Shown: positions 1 through 7,386 of the stretch, piece by piece
How the letters are laid out: each line of letters starts with the position of its first letter
Position numbering within the stretch: the first letter of the stretch is position 1
NCBI GenBank assembly: GCA_021800645.1
Contig: JAJYYT010000016.1
Coordinates: 1-14,033, forward strand
Length of the DNA stretch: 14,033 bases
Direction of reading: 5' to 3'
Source of the DNA: Actinomycetes bacterium
Lineage (GTDB): Bacteria; Actinomycetota; Acidimicrobiia; Acidimicrobiales; RAAP-2
Position numbers and translations under genes: made by a program
Notes under the pieces: generated by a model
Told to the model about the DNA's origin: nothing
Seen by the model: only the letters and a program-made list of their open reading frames with translations
Databases searched by the model: none

Positions 1-925
1 ACGGTGTCACTCCGAGTCGCCGTGCGGTGGAGGGCATGATCTGCATCAGCCCTTCCGCTCCCGCTGTGCTCACGGCGTTGGTCTCGAACCTCGACTCGTG
101 GTAGGCGATCGCGGTCAGGAGCGAGACCGGGACGCCGTAGGTCCCTGCCGCCGACACGAAGAGAGGGGCGAGGCTGGAGGGAACCTGCGCCGCGAGCTGC
201 GCCGGCGTCGGCCACTGAGTCGACTGGACGCGTGTCGCCCCCTGGATCGTGGGGGGCGCCGGGGAGGGGGCGCCGGAACCGAGCACGTCGCGGATGGCCA
301 CAACTTGCCCTGCTGAGGAGACGGGCTGGACCTGGACGTCGGTCCCGCTGTGAGGGGCGTCGACCATCATGCCATTGCCGATGTAGATGCCGACATGGCC
401 GGGGGACGTCGGCGTGCCGTCGGAACCGGCGAAGAAGACCAGGTCCCCTGCGCTTGCCTGTGTGAGCGAGGTGACCGGGGTACCGATCTTCACCTGTGTG
501 TAGGTGGTGCGCGGCAGTTCGATCCCGAAGCGGGAGAACACGTACTGGACCAGCCCCGAGCAGTCGAAGCCGCTCGCCGGTGTCTCGCCTCCCCAGACGT
601 AGGGCACGCCGACGTACTTCTCTGCTTCTCGGACGATCGCAGCCCCCGAGACGCCTGTCGTCTGCAGGGAGGATGCGACGGTTGCCGATCCGGCTCGAGG
701 CGCCGACACTGGCGACGGTGAGACCCGCCCGGCACCCGCTGAGGGCGCTCGAGCTGCGAAGGGTCCGGCTTGCAGGGCGGCCGTCGCGCGAGCGAGCACC
801 TCTGGGAACTCCCCCGTGGGTGCCGCGGACTCGAGCTCCTGAGGCAGCCCCGACAACGCCGAGGACACCGCTGTCCCCCAGCTCTGCACCGCGGCGCTGC
901 GGTCGGCGGCAACTGTGACGCTCAC
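1..925 (-). CDS. Flagellar-cluster peptidoglycan hydrolase, NlpC/P60 plus lytic transglycosylase (C-terminus beyond window)
   Basis: The reading frame is open from a GTG at 925-923 to the window edge (308 codons seen). Residues 1-95 are Ala/Ser/Pro-rich with no hydrophobic signal peptide. An NlpC/P60 domain covers about 96-215: YVWGG, the nucleophile Cys122 in FDCSG, His177 in PGHVGIYIG and His192 in the VDAPHSG segment, which complete the expected catalytic triad. After a Pro-rich linker, a soluble lytic transglycosylase (SLT) domain starts near 250, with catalytic Glu277 in AYHESRF followed by AVSTAGAEGLMQIMPSTA; it is cut by the edge. By family knowledge, the first domain cleaves stem peptides and the second cleaves glycan strands. 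The start overlaps the fliJ stop as GTGA, and a GAGGG lies about 12 bases upstream. Inference: it does the job FlgJ does in Proteobacteria, opening the wall for the rod, and leaves the cell through the flagellar exporter. An upstream in-frame start inside fliJ is less likely. Confidence 0.88.
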   Translation of the reverse strand, partial: MSVTVAADRSAAVQSWGTAVSSALSGLPQELESAAPTGEFPEVLARATAALQAGPFAARAPSAGAGRVSPSPVSAPRAGSATVASSLQTTGVSGAAIVREAEKYVGVPYVWGGETPASGFDCSGLVQYVFSRFGIELPRTTYTQVKIGTPVTSLTQASAGDLVFFAGSDGTPTSPGHVGIYIGNGMMVDAPHSGTDVQVQPVSSAGQVVAIRDVLGSGAPSPAPPTIQGATRVQSTQWPTPAQLAAQVPSSLAPLFVSAAGTYGVPVSLLTAIAYHESRFETNAVSTAGAEGLMQIMPSTARRLGVTP

Positions 926-1386
926 TGCGGCTCGCCACCCTCGTAGGCTTCGCCCATCGCGAGGAGCGCGTGGCGAGCGCTCACGACGTCGTCGACCAGC
1001 GCGACCTCGGCACGCAGGGCTGCTGCGACGTGCTCCGCTCGGCGACGCTCGTCGAGTCGCTCCAGTGCGGCCGCCCGCCTCGAAGCCTGGGACCAGCGGG
1101 CCTGGGCAACCGCTGCGCGTTCTGCCGACTTCAGAGCCCTGCGCTCGGCAGCCGACGCGCTCTGCGCGAGGAGCCCGGCAACGGCACGCTCGGCCCGAAA
1201 CTGCTCCACTGCGCCTCGTGCAGGGGCGCAGGCCGTGAAGCGCGCGTAACGATGCCTCGCGGCGTCGCGAACCTGCACGTCTTCTCGGAGGCGTGCGTCT
1301 GCCAGCATGAGCTCCCGCACGGCCTTCTGCTTCGCCGCGCGCTGGACCCGCAGCACGGTCTCCAGGCCGAAGCGGTACCTGCGCAT
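922..1386 (-). CDS. fliJ: Flagellar export protein FliJ
   Basis: This 154-residue protein is rich in Ala, Arg, Glu and Leu, and is almost entirely predicted helix and coiled coil. It opens with MRRYRFGLETVLRVQR, the typical FliJ start (F-x-L-E-x-V-L-x-x-R). FliJ is the small soluble partner of the FliI ATPase; by family knowledge it forms the central stalk that links the ATPase ring to FlhA and escorts export chaperones. The ATG at 1386-1384 shares one base with the TGA of fliI (TGATG), which fixes the start, although the frame stays open upstream to 1503 inside fliI. The stop overlaps the GTG of the wall hydrolase. FliJ is poorly conserved, so the call rests on size, N-terminal motif, coiled-coil composition and position after fliI. 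Confidence 0.9.
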   Translation of the reverse strand: MRRYRFGLETVLRVQRAAKQKAVRELMLADARLREDVQVRDAARHRYARFTACAPARGAVEQFRAERAVAGLLAQSASAAERRALKSAERAAVAQARWSQASRRAAALERLDERRRAEHVAAALRAEVALVDDVVSARHALLAMGEAYEGGEPQ

Positions 1387-2786
1387 CAGCGGGCCCCCGT
1401 CAAGAGCCTGGTAGCCCGCGAATCGTCGTCCCGGGCAGGCTCGCCTGCAGCCGAAGGCGGGGGCAGGCTGCCTCCAGCAGGCGCCAGGAGCGCGCCGAGA
1501 CATCCCCAGGAAGTGGCCGGGTCGAAGGTCTCCTCCACGTCCTGGCGCAAAAAGGCGTCGATGTAAGGCTTGAGCTCGATGGCTCGGTCGACGACAGGGT
1601 TCGAACCGGGCGCGTAGAACCCGGTCTCGATCAGCTCCTTCGCCTCGCGGTAGGCCGCGAGGAGCTGGCGCAGCTCGCGGGCGAGGGCGCGCTGGGCGTC
1701 GGTGGTGATCGCTGGCTCGACGCGGGAGATCGACTCGAGCACGTCGATGCTCGGGAAGTGCCCAGCGGTCGCGAGCCGACGAGAGAGCACGATGTGGCCG
1801 TCGAGGATCGACCTCGCAGCGTCCGCGATCGGCTCGTTCATGTCGTCACCTTCGACGAGGACCGTGTAGAGGCCGGTGATGCTTCCGCGCTCGGCGGCAC
1901 CCGCCCGCTCGAGGAGCTTGGCGAGCAGCGAGAACACCGATGGCGGGTAGCCCCGGGTGGCCGGCGGCTCTCCGGCGGACAAACCGACCTCCCGCTGCGC
2001 CATCGCAAAGCGCGTGAGGCTGTCCATCATCAAGACCACGTCCTTGCCCTCGTCGCGGAACCACTCGGCGATCCTCGTGCCGGTGAACGCGGCGCGGATC
2101 CGCACGAGGGCAGGCTGATCCGAGGTGGCGACGACGACGACCGAGCGCTCGAGCGCGTCCTTGAGGTCTCGCCGGATGAACTCCGAGACCTCACGGCCCC
2201 GCTCGCCGATCAGGGTGACGACCGAGACCTGTGCGTCGGTGCCTCGGGCGATCATCGACAGGAGGCTGGCCTTGCCGACGCCCGAGCCGGCGAAGATCCC
2301 GACGCGCTGACCGCGTCCGCACGGCACGGCGGTGTCGATCGCCCGGATCCCGAGCGAGATCGGTCGGTCCACCATCTCCCTGCGCAGCGGATGCGGCGGC
2401 GCGACGTCGATGCCGACCTGCTCGTCGCCCACGAGCGGGGGACCGTCGTCCAGCGGTTGGCCGAGACCGTCGAGCACGCGCCCGAGCAACCCGGGTCCGA
2501 CCGTCAGCGCGAACGGCCGGCCGGCCGCCTCGGCTTCGTCGCCGTAGCGGACCCCTGCGGGCTCGCCGAGCGGCAGGCAGGCGAGGTGGTGGCCGCGAAC
2601 CGCCACGACCTCGGTCAGGAGGCGCGAGTCGTCCTCGCGGCGCACCCAGACCGCGTCGCCGACGGCAGCGTGTAACCCCTCCACCTCGATGCGCAGGCCC
2701 ACCACGTGGGAGACTCGACCGGTGACCCTCGGGCGGGCGGCGGCTCCGATCCTGCTGCGCACGCTGTGCGCGGCCAGGCGGCTCAT
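1386..2786 (-). CDS. fliI: Flagellum-specific export ATPase FliI
   Basis: This 466-residue protein has the usual FliI/F1-beta layout: an N-terminal beta barrel (about 15-90), a RecA-like ATPase core (about 135-360) and a C-terminal helical domain (about 361-425). The P-loop is GSGVGKAS at 167-174, the catalytic-Glu segment is TLIGERGREV near 191-200, and Walker B is VVLMMDS near 250-256. The FliI signature GEPPATRGYPPSVFSLL is at 272-288. FliI hydrolyses ATP at the cytoplasmic face of the export gate to help unfold and load substrates. The P-loop has Ala173 where the family normally has Ser or Thr, the Mg-coordinating hydroxyl; the next residue is Ser174. Residues 430-466 form a Pro/Ala/Arg-rich tail longer than usual. 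The ATG at 2786-2784 overlaps the fliH stop (ATGA); an open extension upstream to 2912 lies within fliH and is rejected. Confidence 0.97.
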   Translation of the reverse strand: MSRLAAHSVRSRIGAAARPRVTGRVSHVVGLRIEVEGLHAAVGDAVWVRREDDSRLLTEVVAVRGHHLACLPLGEPAGVRYGDEAEAAGRPFALTVGPGLLGRVLDGLGQPLDDGPPLVGDEQVGIDVAPPHPLRREMVDRPISLGIRAIDTAVPCGRGQRVGIFAGSGVGKASLLSMIARGTDAQVSVVTLIGERGREVSEFIRRDLKDALERSVVVVATSDQPALVRIRAAFTGTRIAEWFRDEGKDVVLMMDSLTRFAMAQREVGLSAGEPPATRGYPPSVFSLLAKLLERAGAAERGSITGLYTVLVEGDDMNEPIADAARSILDGHIVLSRRLATAGHFPSIDVLESISRVEPAITTDAQRALARELRQLLAAYREAKELIETGFYAPGSNPVVDRAIELKPYIDAFLRQDVEETFDPATSWGCLGALLAPAGGSLPPPSAAGEPARDDDSRATRLLTGAR

Positions 2787-3463
2787 CGGGACCCCTCTGC
2801 GCTCGGGCGCGTGCGTCGCTCGCCGAACAGCTCGGTGAGTGCCTCTTTCACCCTGGAGAGCGCCGCCACGACCTGGGCGTCGACCTGGCAGCCCCCGGCG
2901 GCCACCACGCATCCTGTGGGGGCGATCGTGTCGTCGTAGACGACCTTCACACTCGGTCCGGCGGCGTGCTGCCTCGCGACCTCGGTGATCTCACCCGCGC
3001 TGAGCCCGCAGTCGGGATGCAGCCGCACGAGGAGGTCCGGGTCACGCGGGACCAGCGCGAGCGCCCGGCCCAGGACGTCGCGCATCGCGTTGCGATCGGT
3101 GAGCTCATGACCGATGACCGCTTCTGCGACCTCGAGCACGAGGCCGACGACGTCCGCCTCCACTTCGGCGATAACCGACGAGCGCATCTCGGCTGCGCGC
3201 GCCGCGGCCTGTGCCAAGGATGCCGAGAGCCGTCCCAGCTGCTCGGTCCGGCTCGCCTCGAGGGTGGCCAAGGCCTCCTCGTACCCCTGGGCGCGGCCGG
3301 CCTCGAACGCCTTTGCGCCCGCCGCCTCGACGAGGGACTCGAGGGACGCCGGTTCGTCCGGGCGCGCATGCGCGGCCGCAGGCGCGAGCGTGGGGACGGC
3401 GAACTGACGGTACGCCGGGCGGCGCAGCACGTTGCGGCGGCGCCATTCAGTAGACGAGCTCAT
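2783..3463 (-). CDS. fliH: Flagellar assembly protein FliH
   Basis: This 226-residue protein matches FliH, the stator-like regulator of the FliI ATPase that also docks it to FliN of the C-ring. Features seen: a Trp at residue 7 in an Arg-rich N-terminus (FliH proteins use N-terminal Trp residues to bind FliN or FlhA), a central helix with the small-residue pattern EAGRAQGYEEAL near 54-65, a long Ala/Glu-rich coiled coil (about 60-120), and a C-terminal V-ATPase E-subunit-like domain (about 120-215) with LLVRLHPDCGLS and a PTGCVVAAGG segment. The ATG at 3463-3461 is chosen because GAGGAG lies six bases upstream; a second ATG at 3478 lacks that support. The gene overlaps the fliG end by 17 bases and the fliI start by 4 bases, so it is probably translationally coupled to both. 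Confidence 0.93.
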   Translation of the reverse strand: MSSSTEWRRRNVLRRPAYRQFAVPTLAPAAAHARPDEPASLESLVEAAGAKAFEAGRAQGYEEALATLEASRTEQLGRLSASLAQAAARAAEMRSSVIAEVEADVVGLVLEVAEAVIGHELTDRNAMRDVLGRALALVPRDPDLLVRLHPDCGLSAGEITEVARQHAAGPSVKVVYDDTIAPTGCVVAAGGCQVDAQVVAALSRVKEALTELFGERRTRPSAEGSR

Positions 3464-4451
3464 CGCCGCTCCTCGCAAGGGTGATCTCGCCGTCGTCTGC
3501 CAGCTGGCGGACGACGCGCACGATGTTGGTCTTCGCGGCCTCGACGACCGACAGCCGCTGGGGCCCGAGCGAGGCCATCTCTTCCTGCAGGTCGCCGGCG
3601 GCTCGCTCGGACATGTTGCGAAGGAACTTGTCGACGCTCTCTTGGCTCATGGGCTTGAGGGCCAGGGCGACGTCCCGCAGGACGACGTTGCGCAGGACCA
3701 CCTGGAGAGCGACGTCCTCGAGGTTCACGACGTCGTCGAAGACGAACATCTCCGCCCGGATCGCCTCCGCGAGGTCAGGGTTCTCCTCTTCGATACGAGC
3801 GAGGATCTTCTTCTCCTCCTGACCGTCGGCGTTGTTGAGGACTCGGGCAGCCGCCGCGACGCCCCCGGCCTCGTTGTAGGAGGCGCCCGAGCGAAGGATC
3901 GCCGAGAGCCGGTTCTCGAGCACGTCTGCGATCGCGCGCACCAGAGGGATCGGCACCGGGGTCATCGTCGCCAGGCGCTCCACGATTCCCGCGGCCTGCT
4001 CCTCCCCCAAGGCGGCGAGGACGCGCGCCGCGACGTCCTGGCGCACGTGTGCGAGCACCATTGCGGTCACCTGAGGATGCTCGACCGCGAGGAAGCCCGC
4101 GATCTGCCCTGGCTCTGCCCCGTTCAAGAAGGAGAACGGCGCGACCGTCCCGATCTCCTCGAGCCCGGCGAGGACCTCTGCCGCCTTCTGGGGACCCAGC
4201 CGGTCGGTGAGCCAGTGGCGGGCGACCTCGATCCCACCCTGGCGAACCTGGGCGTACGCGCCTGCCTCGTGGGTGAAGTGGGTGAGCACCTCGCGGACGT
4301 CCTGTGCCCGGAGCGGAGGGAGCCGTGCGACCTCGGCCATGAGCCTGATCACCTCGCTCTCGGTCATCTCCTTCAGCAGCACCCGCGCGTGCTCCTCGTC
4401 GAGCTGGCTCACCACCACTGCGGCGCGCTGGGGCCCGGTCAGCGCCGCCAC
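3447..4451 (-). CDS. fliG: Flagellar motor switch protein FliG
   Basis: This 334-residue protein is of normal FliG length. It shows the N-terminal FliF-binding domain (1-100), a middle domain with the FliM-binding EHPQ motif (124-127), a GGV-type linker (196-198), and a C-terminal torque domain with MFVF (235-238). The charged residues known from E. coli to face the MotA stator are kept: Lys266, Arg283, Glu290, Glu291 (Asp-Asp in E. coli) and Arg299. The torque ridge therefore looks functional, and a MotA-type stator is expected elsewhere in the genome. FliG is the C-ring rotor protein bound to FliF on the cytoplasmic side. The start is a GTG at 4451-4449 that overlaps the fliF end by 13 bases; GGAG lies nine bases upstream. 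The stop falls within the start region of fliH. Confidence 0.97.
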   Translation of the reverse strand: MAALTGPQRAAVVVSQLDEEHARVLLKEMTESEVIRLMAEVARLPPLRAQDVREVLTHFTHEAGAYAQVRQGGIEVARHWLTDRLGPQKAAEVLAGLEEIGTVAPFSFLNGAEPGQIAGFLAVEHPQVTAMVLAHVRQDVAARVLAALGEEQAAGIVERLATMTPVPIPLVRAIADVLENRLSAILRSGASYNEAGGVAAAARVLNNADGQEEKKILARIEEENPDLAEAIRAEMFVFDDVVNLEDVALQVVLRNVVLRDVALALKPMSQESVDKFLRNMSERAAGDLQEEMASLGPQRLSVVEAAKTNIVRVVRQLADDGEITLARSGDELVY

Positions 4452-6058
4452 GGCTCCGACTCCGGTCCGAGCTCGGAAGCGTCCTCCAGGTGGAGCAGGT
4501 TGCGCAGCACGACAGCCATCTCAGGGGCCTGGGCGTCGATCAGCCGCTCGATCTCCGCGGAGCTGTTGCTCGGGGCGATCTCGGGGACGTCCGGTTGGGT
4601 CGCCGCCGAGCTCGCCAGCACCGGAGCGGGCAGCTGCAGCGCCGAATGGTCGATGACCACCGGCGCACCTCCTCCCCGGCGTCTCCGGCGGGAGCTGAGC
4701 CAAAGGAGGAGGACGATCAGGGCGATCGCGATCGCGCCGCTCGCGTCCTTCAGCTCCGACAACATTCGCGACCTCTTGCTCGCAGAGGCCACCGCCTTCG
4801 CCTCTCTGGCGGCCTGAGCCGCGGCCGCGGTGGAGAAGGGGACCGCGGCGAAGCTGAGCACGTCGCCTCGTGCAGGACGCAGGTTCGCGGCGGCCGCGAC
4901 GCCCTTTTTGATTGTGCCGAGCTTCATGCCCCTGGGGATGGCCTTCGAGTTCACGAGCACGGCCACGGACTGGTTCACCACGCTCCCTGGCGCCTGGGAG
5001 ATCGTCTGGGTCTCCGTCGACGTCTCGCACGTGCGGCTTGTGGAGGTCTGGGAGTAGTTCTGCTTGCCTGTCTTGGCCGTGGCCTTCGCTGTGGTCGCGA
5101 CCACCGACCCCGCGACGCCGCCGGGGACCTTCGCGCCTGTGGTGTAGGTGGTCGAGGACTTCTGGTACTGGGTGCAGAAGCTCGTCGTCGCGCCCTTCGC
5201 CGGAGGGGCGATCTGATGGGCGGTGGTGCTCACCTTGTCGAAGTTGAGCGTCGCGTTCACCTGGACGTCCGCATTGCCGGTACCGAACACCGACGTGAGG
5301 TACGCCTCGACCTTGGACTGGACGCTGGCGTCGTAGGCAGCGGTCTGGGAGTTGGTGGACGCGGCTGCGCTCGCACCCGGACCCGCGAGCAGTGTGCCCT
5401 CGCTGTCCGCGACGGTGACGTCCGAGGAGCTGAGACCCGGCACGCTGGAGGCGACCAAATGGACGATCGCCTGGACTTCGCCCGCGGACAGCGTGCGCCC
5501 TGCGTTCATGGTCACGAGCACCGAAGCACCCGTCGGACGTGTGTTGTCGATCGCGAAGGTCTGGTTCGCGGCTTCGGCGATGTTCACCTGGGAGCTCGCG
5601 ACCCCGCTGATCGCATCGATGGTCTGCTCGAGCTCTCCTTGGATCGCCTCGAGGTAGTCGGCCTGCTGGGTGAGCTGAGAGGTGGTGAGCCCCGTCTTGT
5701 CCAAGATTGTGAGCCCGGCGGTGCTCTGCGCCGGGAGCCCGGCGGCTGCCGCGGTCAGGCGTGCCTTCGCCACGTCGTTCTCGGGCACGAGGACGGTGGT
5801 GCCGCCGTCCTCCAGCTGGAAGGGGACGTGATCGGTCGTGAGCTCGTTGGTGATCGACACCGCGTCGGACGCGCTCAACCCTGAGAAGAGGATCGCGTAG
5901 GAAGGCTTCCCCGAGATCGACATGAAGAGCACGCCGGCCAGGATGATCGCAGCGCTCACCACGATGACGGTGGCCTTCTGGCCGGCACTGAAGCCTGCGG
6001 CGAAGCGCCGCGCGCCTTCTCGCACCCGGTTGAGCTCGTTCGCAGGGACGAGGGCCAT
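4439..6058 (-). CDS. fliF: Flagellar MS-ring protein FliF
   Basis: This 539-residue membrane protein has two transmembrane segments, near 28-48 (VIVVSAAIILAGVLF) and 441-456 (GAIAIALIVLLLWLSS). The second is followed by an Arg-rich cytoplasmic anchor. Between them are the ring-building motifs, including YAILFSGLSASD (54-65), VLVPENDVAKARL (89-101), the YLEAIQGELEQTI helix (135-147) and SSQVNIAEA (155-163). The cytoplasmic tail ends in EMAVVLRNLLH (513-523), the conserved helix that binds FliG. FliF forms the MS ring in the cytoplasmic membrane and is the platform for the rotor and export gate. A Ser/Thr-rich external stretch (about 285-350) holds the only two cysteines, Cys295 and Cys344. The ATG follows fliE by 18 bases with only a weak ribosome-binding site. 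Confidence 0.97.
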   Translation of the reverse strand: MALVPANELNRVREGARRFAAGFSAGQKATVIVVSAAIILAGVLFMSISGKPSYAILFSGLSASDAVSITNELTTDHVPFQLEDGGTTVLVPENDVAKARLTAAAAGLPAQSTAGLTILDKTGLTTSQLTQQADYLEAIQGELEQTIDAISGVASSQVNIAEAANQTFAIDNTRPTGASVLVTMNAGRTLSAGEVQAIVHLVASSVPGLSSSDVTVADSEGTLLAGPGASAAASTNSQTAAYDASVQSKVEAYLTSVFGTGNADVQVNATLNFDKVSTTAHQIAPPAKGATTSFCTQYQKSSTTYTTGAKVPGGVAGSVVATTAKATAKTGKQNYSQTSTSRTCETSTETQTISQAPGSVVNQSVAVLVNSKAIPRGMKLGTIKKGVAAAANLRPARGDVLSFAAVPFSTAAAAQAAREAKAVASASKRSRMLSELKDASGAIAIALIVLLLWLSSRRRRRGGGAPVVIDHSALQLPAPVLASSAATQPDVPEIAPSNSSAEIERLIDAQAPEMAVVLRNLLHLEDASELGPESEPWRR

Positions 6059-6076
6059 CTCGGATCGGCTCGACGG

Positions 6077-6406
6077 TCAGAAGCTCATGTTCGCGATCGA
6101 CGTGTAGGCGGCGAGCGCCTTGTCGACGACCGCGGTCGCGACCTGGGTGTCGAGGGAGGCCTGGCTGGCGGCGATCATCGTGTTCGTCAGGCTCCCCTGG
6201 CCCGCCGCTGCCTGCGCCTCGTCGTAGGAAGCGGCGTTCTGCGCTTGCTGGACGGCATTCACGGCATTGCCGAGGACTGTCGAGAAGGTCGCAGCGGGCG
6301 TCGGGCTCGCCGAGGACGCCGCGCCGGCGACCGATGTGGACGAGGCCGCCGGAGCCGTTGAGGGGAGCTCGGGGATGCTCGGGAGAGAGGAGATCGCAGG
6401 GATCAT
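6077..6406 (-). CDS. fliE: Flagellar hook-basal body protein FliE
   Basis: This is a small 109-residue protein with a low-complexity Pro/Ser/Ala N-terminus (1-38) and an alpha-helical remainder ending in KALAAYTSIANMSF. It closely follows the FliE family ending (K-x-x-x-A-Y-x-x-I-x-N-M-x-hydrophobic). FliE joins the MS ring to the proximal rod and is the first substrate exported by the flagellar system. The start ATG at 6406-6404 lies 5 bases after the flgC stop, with GGGAG nine bases upstream. The position between flgC and fliF is the usual one in Gram-positive clusters. Apart from being rich in Ala and Gln, nothing is unusual. Confidence 0.94.
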   Translation of the reverse strand: MIPAISSLPSIPELPSTAPAASSTSVAGAASSASPTPAATFSTVLGNAVNAVQQAQNAASYDEAQAAAGQGSLTNTMIAASQASLDTQVATAVVDKALAAYTSIANMSF

Positions 6407-6411
6407 GGCGC

Positions 6412-6837
6412 TCAGCTCCCGATCGTGAGCCCCGCGCTGTAGACCGCCTGTGCCTTCGCCATGGCAGCCGTGTCGCCTTCATAGCTGTCCTGGGCCTCGA
6501 CCAGCCCGACCATCTGGTCCGCGAGGTCCACGTTTGGGACCACCACGTCGCCGCGTGCGTTCGCCAACGGGCTTGTGGGCTCGAAGGCGACCACGCCTTT
6601 CGATGTCCCGAGCGCGATCTGCGACACGACGACTCCTCCTCCCGGCGACTGCAGCACCCCAGGCGATGTCGCCGCAGGCCCCACCGGGGAAAGGACCGGG
6701 GTTTGCTCTGCGTAGGCGCGCGTCCCCACCGGCGTGGCGTCGTCCGCGTTCGCGATGTTGCCGGCGCTCGTGTCGATCCAGGTCTGCATCGCCTCGGCGC
6801 CCGAGCCAGCGATCGACAGCACAGAGAACATGGTCAT
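6412..6837 (-). CDS. flgC: Flagellar basal-body rod protein FlgC
   Basis: This 141-residue protein has the flagellar rod layout. Its N-terminal helix (SVLSIAGSGAEAMQTWIDTSAGNIANADD) carries the D0 motif with the AGNIANA signature of rod and hook proteins. The C-terminal helix has PNVDLADQMVGLVEAQDSYE and then KAQAVYSAGLTIGS, the FlgC ending. FlgC polymerises with FlgB, FlgF and FliE to form the proximal rod. The start is the ATG at 6837-6835: AGGAGG lies nine bases upstream and the ATG overlaps the flgB stop as ATGA. A second ATG two codons later (6831) is too far from that site. An open extension to 7512 overlaps flgB and the FliT-like gene and is rejected. The middle is shorter than in Bacillus FlgC. 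Confidence 0.94.
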   Translation of the reverse strand: MTMFSVLSIAGSGAEAMQTWIDTSAGNIANADDATPVGTRAYAEQTPVLSPVGPAATSPGVLQSPGGGVVVSQIALGTSKGVVAFEPTSPLANARGDVVVPNVDLADQMVGLVEAQDSYEGDTAAMAKAQAVYSAGLTIGS

Positions 6838-7175
6838 GAGAAGGATCCTCCTGACGCGCCCTGGATGAGACGGAACTGGGCGTTGAAAGAGCTGGTCAGC
6901 ACCTGGTAGTCGAGGGTGGTCTCCTGGGCCTCGACGAGCTCTGTGGTGACGCTGACGTTGTTGCCGTCGCTCGCAGGGGGCCTCGGCGACGGATCGTCGG
7001 TGACCTGCGCCGTGCCGCCGTGGGTGAGCGCTTGCTCGAGGCTCGCGGCGAAGCTCACCTCGTGGTCGGTGTACCCCGGCGTCTGGGCGTTCGCGAGGTT
7101 GTCGGCGACCTGGCGCTGTGCGGCTGTCACCCCGTCGAGTGCGAACTGGAGTATTCCGAAGATCTGGTTGTCCAC
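6834..7175 (-). CDS. flgB: Flagellar basal-body rod protein FlgB
   Basis: This 113-residue protein is a little short for FlgB (usually about 130). It opens VDNQIFGILQFALDGVTAAQ and continues RQVADNLANAQTPGYTDHEV, which carries the rod signature N-x-A-N-x-x-T-P-G-Y. It then has SFAASLEQAL, matching the F-x-x-x-L-x-x-A segment of the family. The C-terminus (TTELVEAQETTLDYQVLTSSFNAQFRLIQGA) is the second amphipathic D0 helix. FlgB is the most proximal rod protein. No ATG fits, and the GTG at 7175-7173 with GAGGGG about ten bases upstream is chosen. The frame is open farther upstream to 7598 only because the DNA is GC-rich; that stretch would overlap the neighbouring gene. This is the first gene of a closely packed rod-to-exporter unit. 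Confidence 0.93.
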   Translation of the reverse strand: MDNQIFGILQFALDGVTAAQRQVADNLANAQTPGYTDHEVSFAASLEQALTHGGTAQVTDDPSPRPPASDGNNVSVTTELVEAQETTLDYQVLTSSFNAQFRLIQGASGGSFS

Positions 7176-7281
7176 CTTCGCGGCACCCCTCAGACGTGAC
7201 GGCCTCGACGCGGGTGGTCCCGCTTCCTTCGCCCGTCCTGGGCACCTCCGCGACGGATCCTCGACAGTCGCTCCCTTTTCG

Positions 7282-7307
7282 TCGGGAACATCGGGCGCGA
7301 ACTTGAG
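7282..7307 (-). promoter_or_regulatory. Possible sigma28-like promoter for flgB unit
   Basis: On the minus strand, CTCAAG (7307-7302) is followed after 16 bases by CCGA (7285-7282) in CCCGACGA. It resembles the sigma28/WhiG pattern TAAA-N15/16-GCCGATAA. The spacing and the CTCARG-N16-CCGA layout are the same as in front of fliC. It lies 107 bases ahead of the flgB start in the only sizeable gap of the fliD-to-hydrolase stretch. The -10 match beyond CCGA is weak (GA rather than TA), so this is a candidate only. Confidence 0.35.
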
Positions 7308-7363
7308 CGTTGCGCGTCCTCGGCGCCTGCCGGCGTGAAGGAGGCTCTCTTGCGCGTCGTCCG

Positions 7364-7386
7364 GAGCCCGGCTCGTCGTGGGGCTC
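7364..7386 (-). terminator. Short hairpin at end of FliT-like gene
   Basis: GAGCCC (7386-7381 on the minus strand, beginning in the stop codon) pairs perfectly with GGGCTC (7369-7364) across an 11-base loop. It sits just where the FliT-like gene ends and before the flgB promoter region. The stem is only six pairs and no T run follows, so it is a weak terminator or a partial attenuator at best. Confidence 0.3.

Noticed and set aside
1386..2912. Extending fliI to an upstream ATG at 2912
   Set aside because: The extra residues lie inside fliH, are Arg/Gly-rich and unlike FliI; the ATGA overlap at 2786 is the natural start.
4490..5884. Long plus-strand frame opposite fliF
   Set aside because: Antisense shadow with Arg/Gly/His-rich composition and no recognisable domain.
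4521..6482. A 653-codon open frame on the minus strand over fliF and fliE
   Set aside because: It is out of frame with the well-supported fliF and fliE, and its product is an Arg/His/Gly-rich shadow.
7086..7384. Possible extra small gene in the gap before flgB
   Set aside because: The frames there are continuations of shadow frames with no ribosome-binding site or family match; only regulatory signals are supported.
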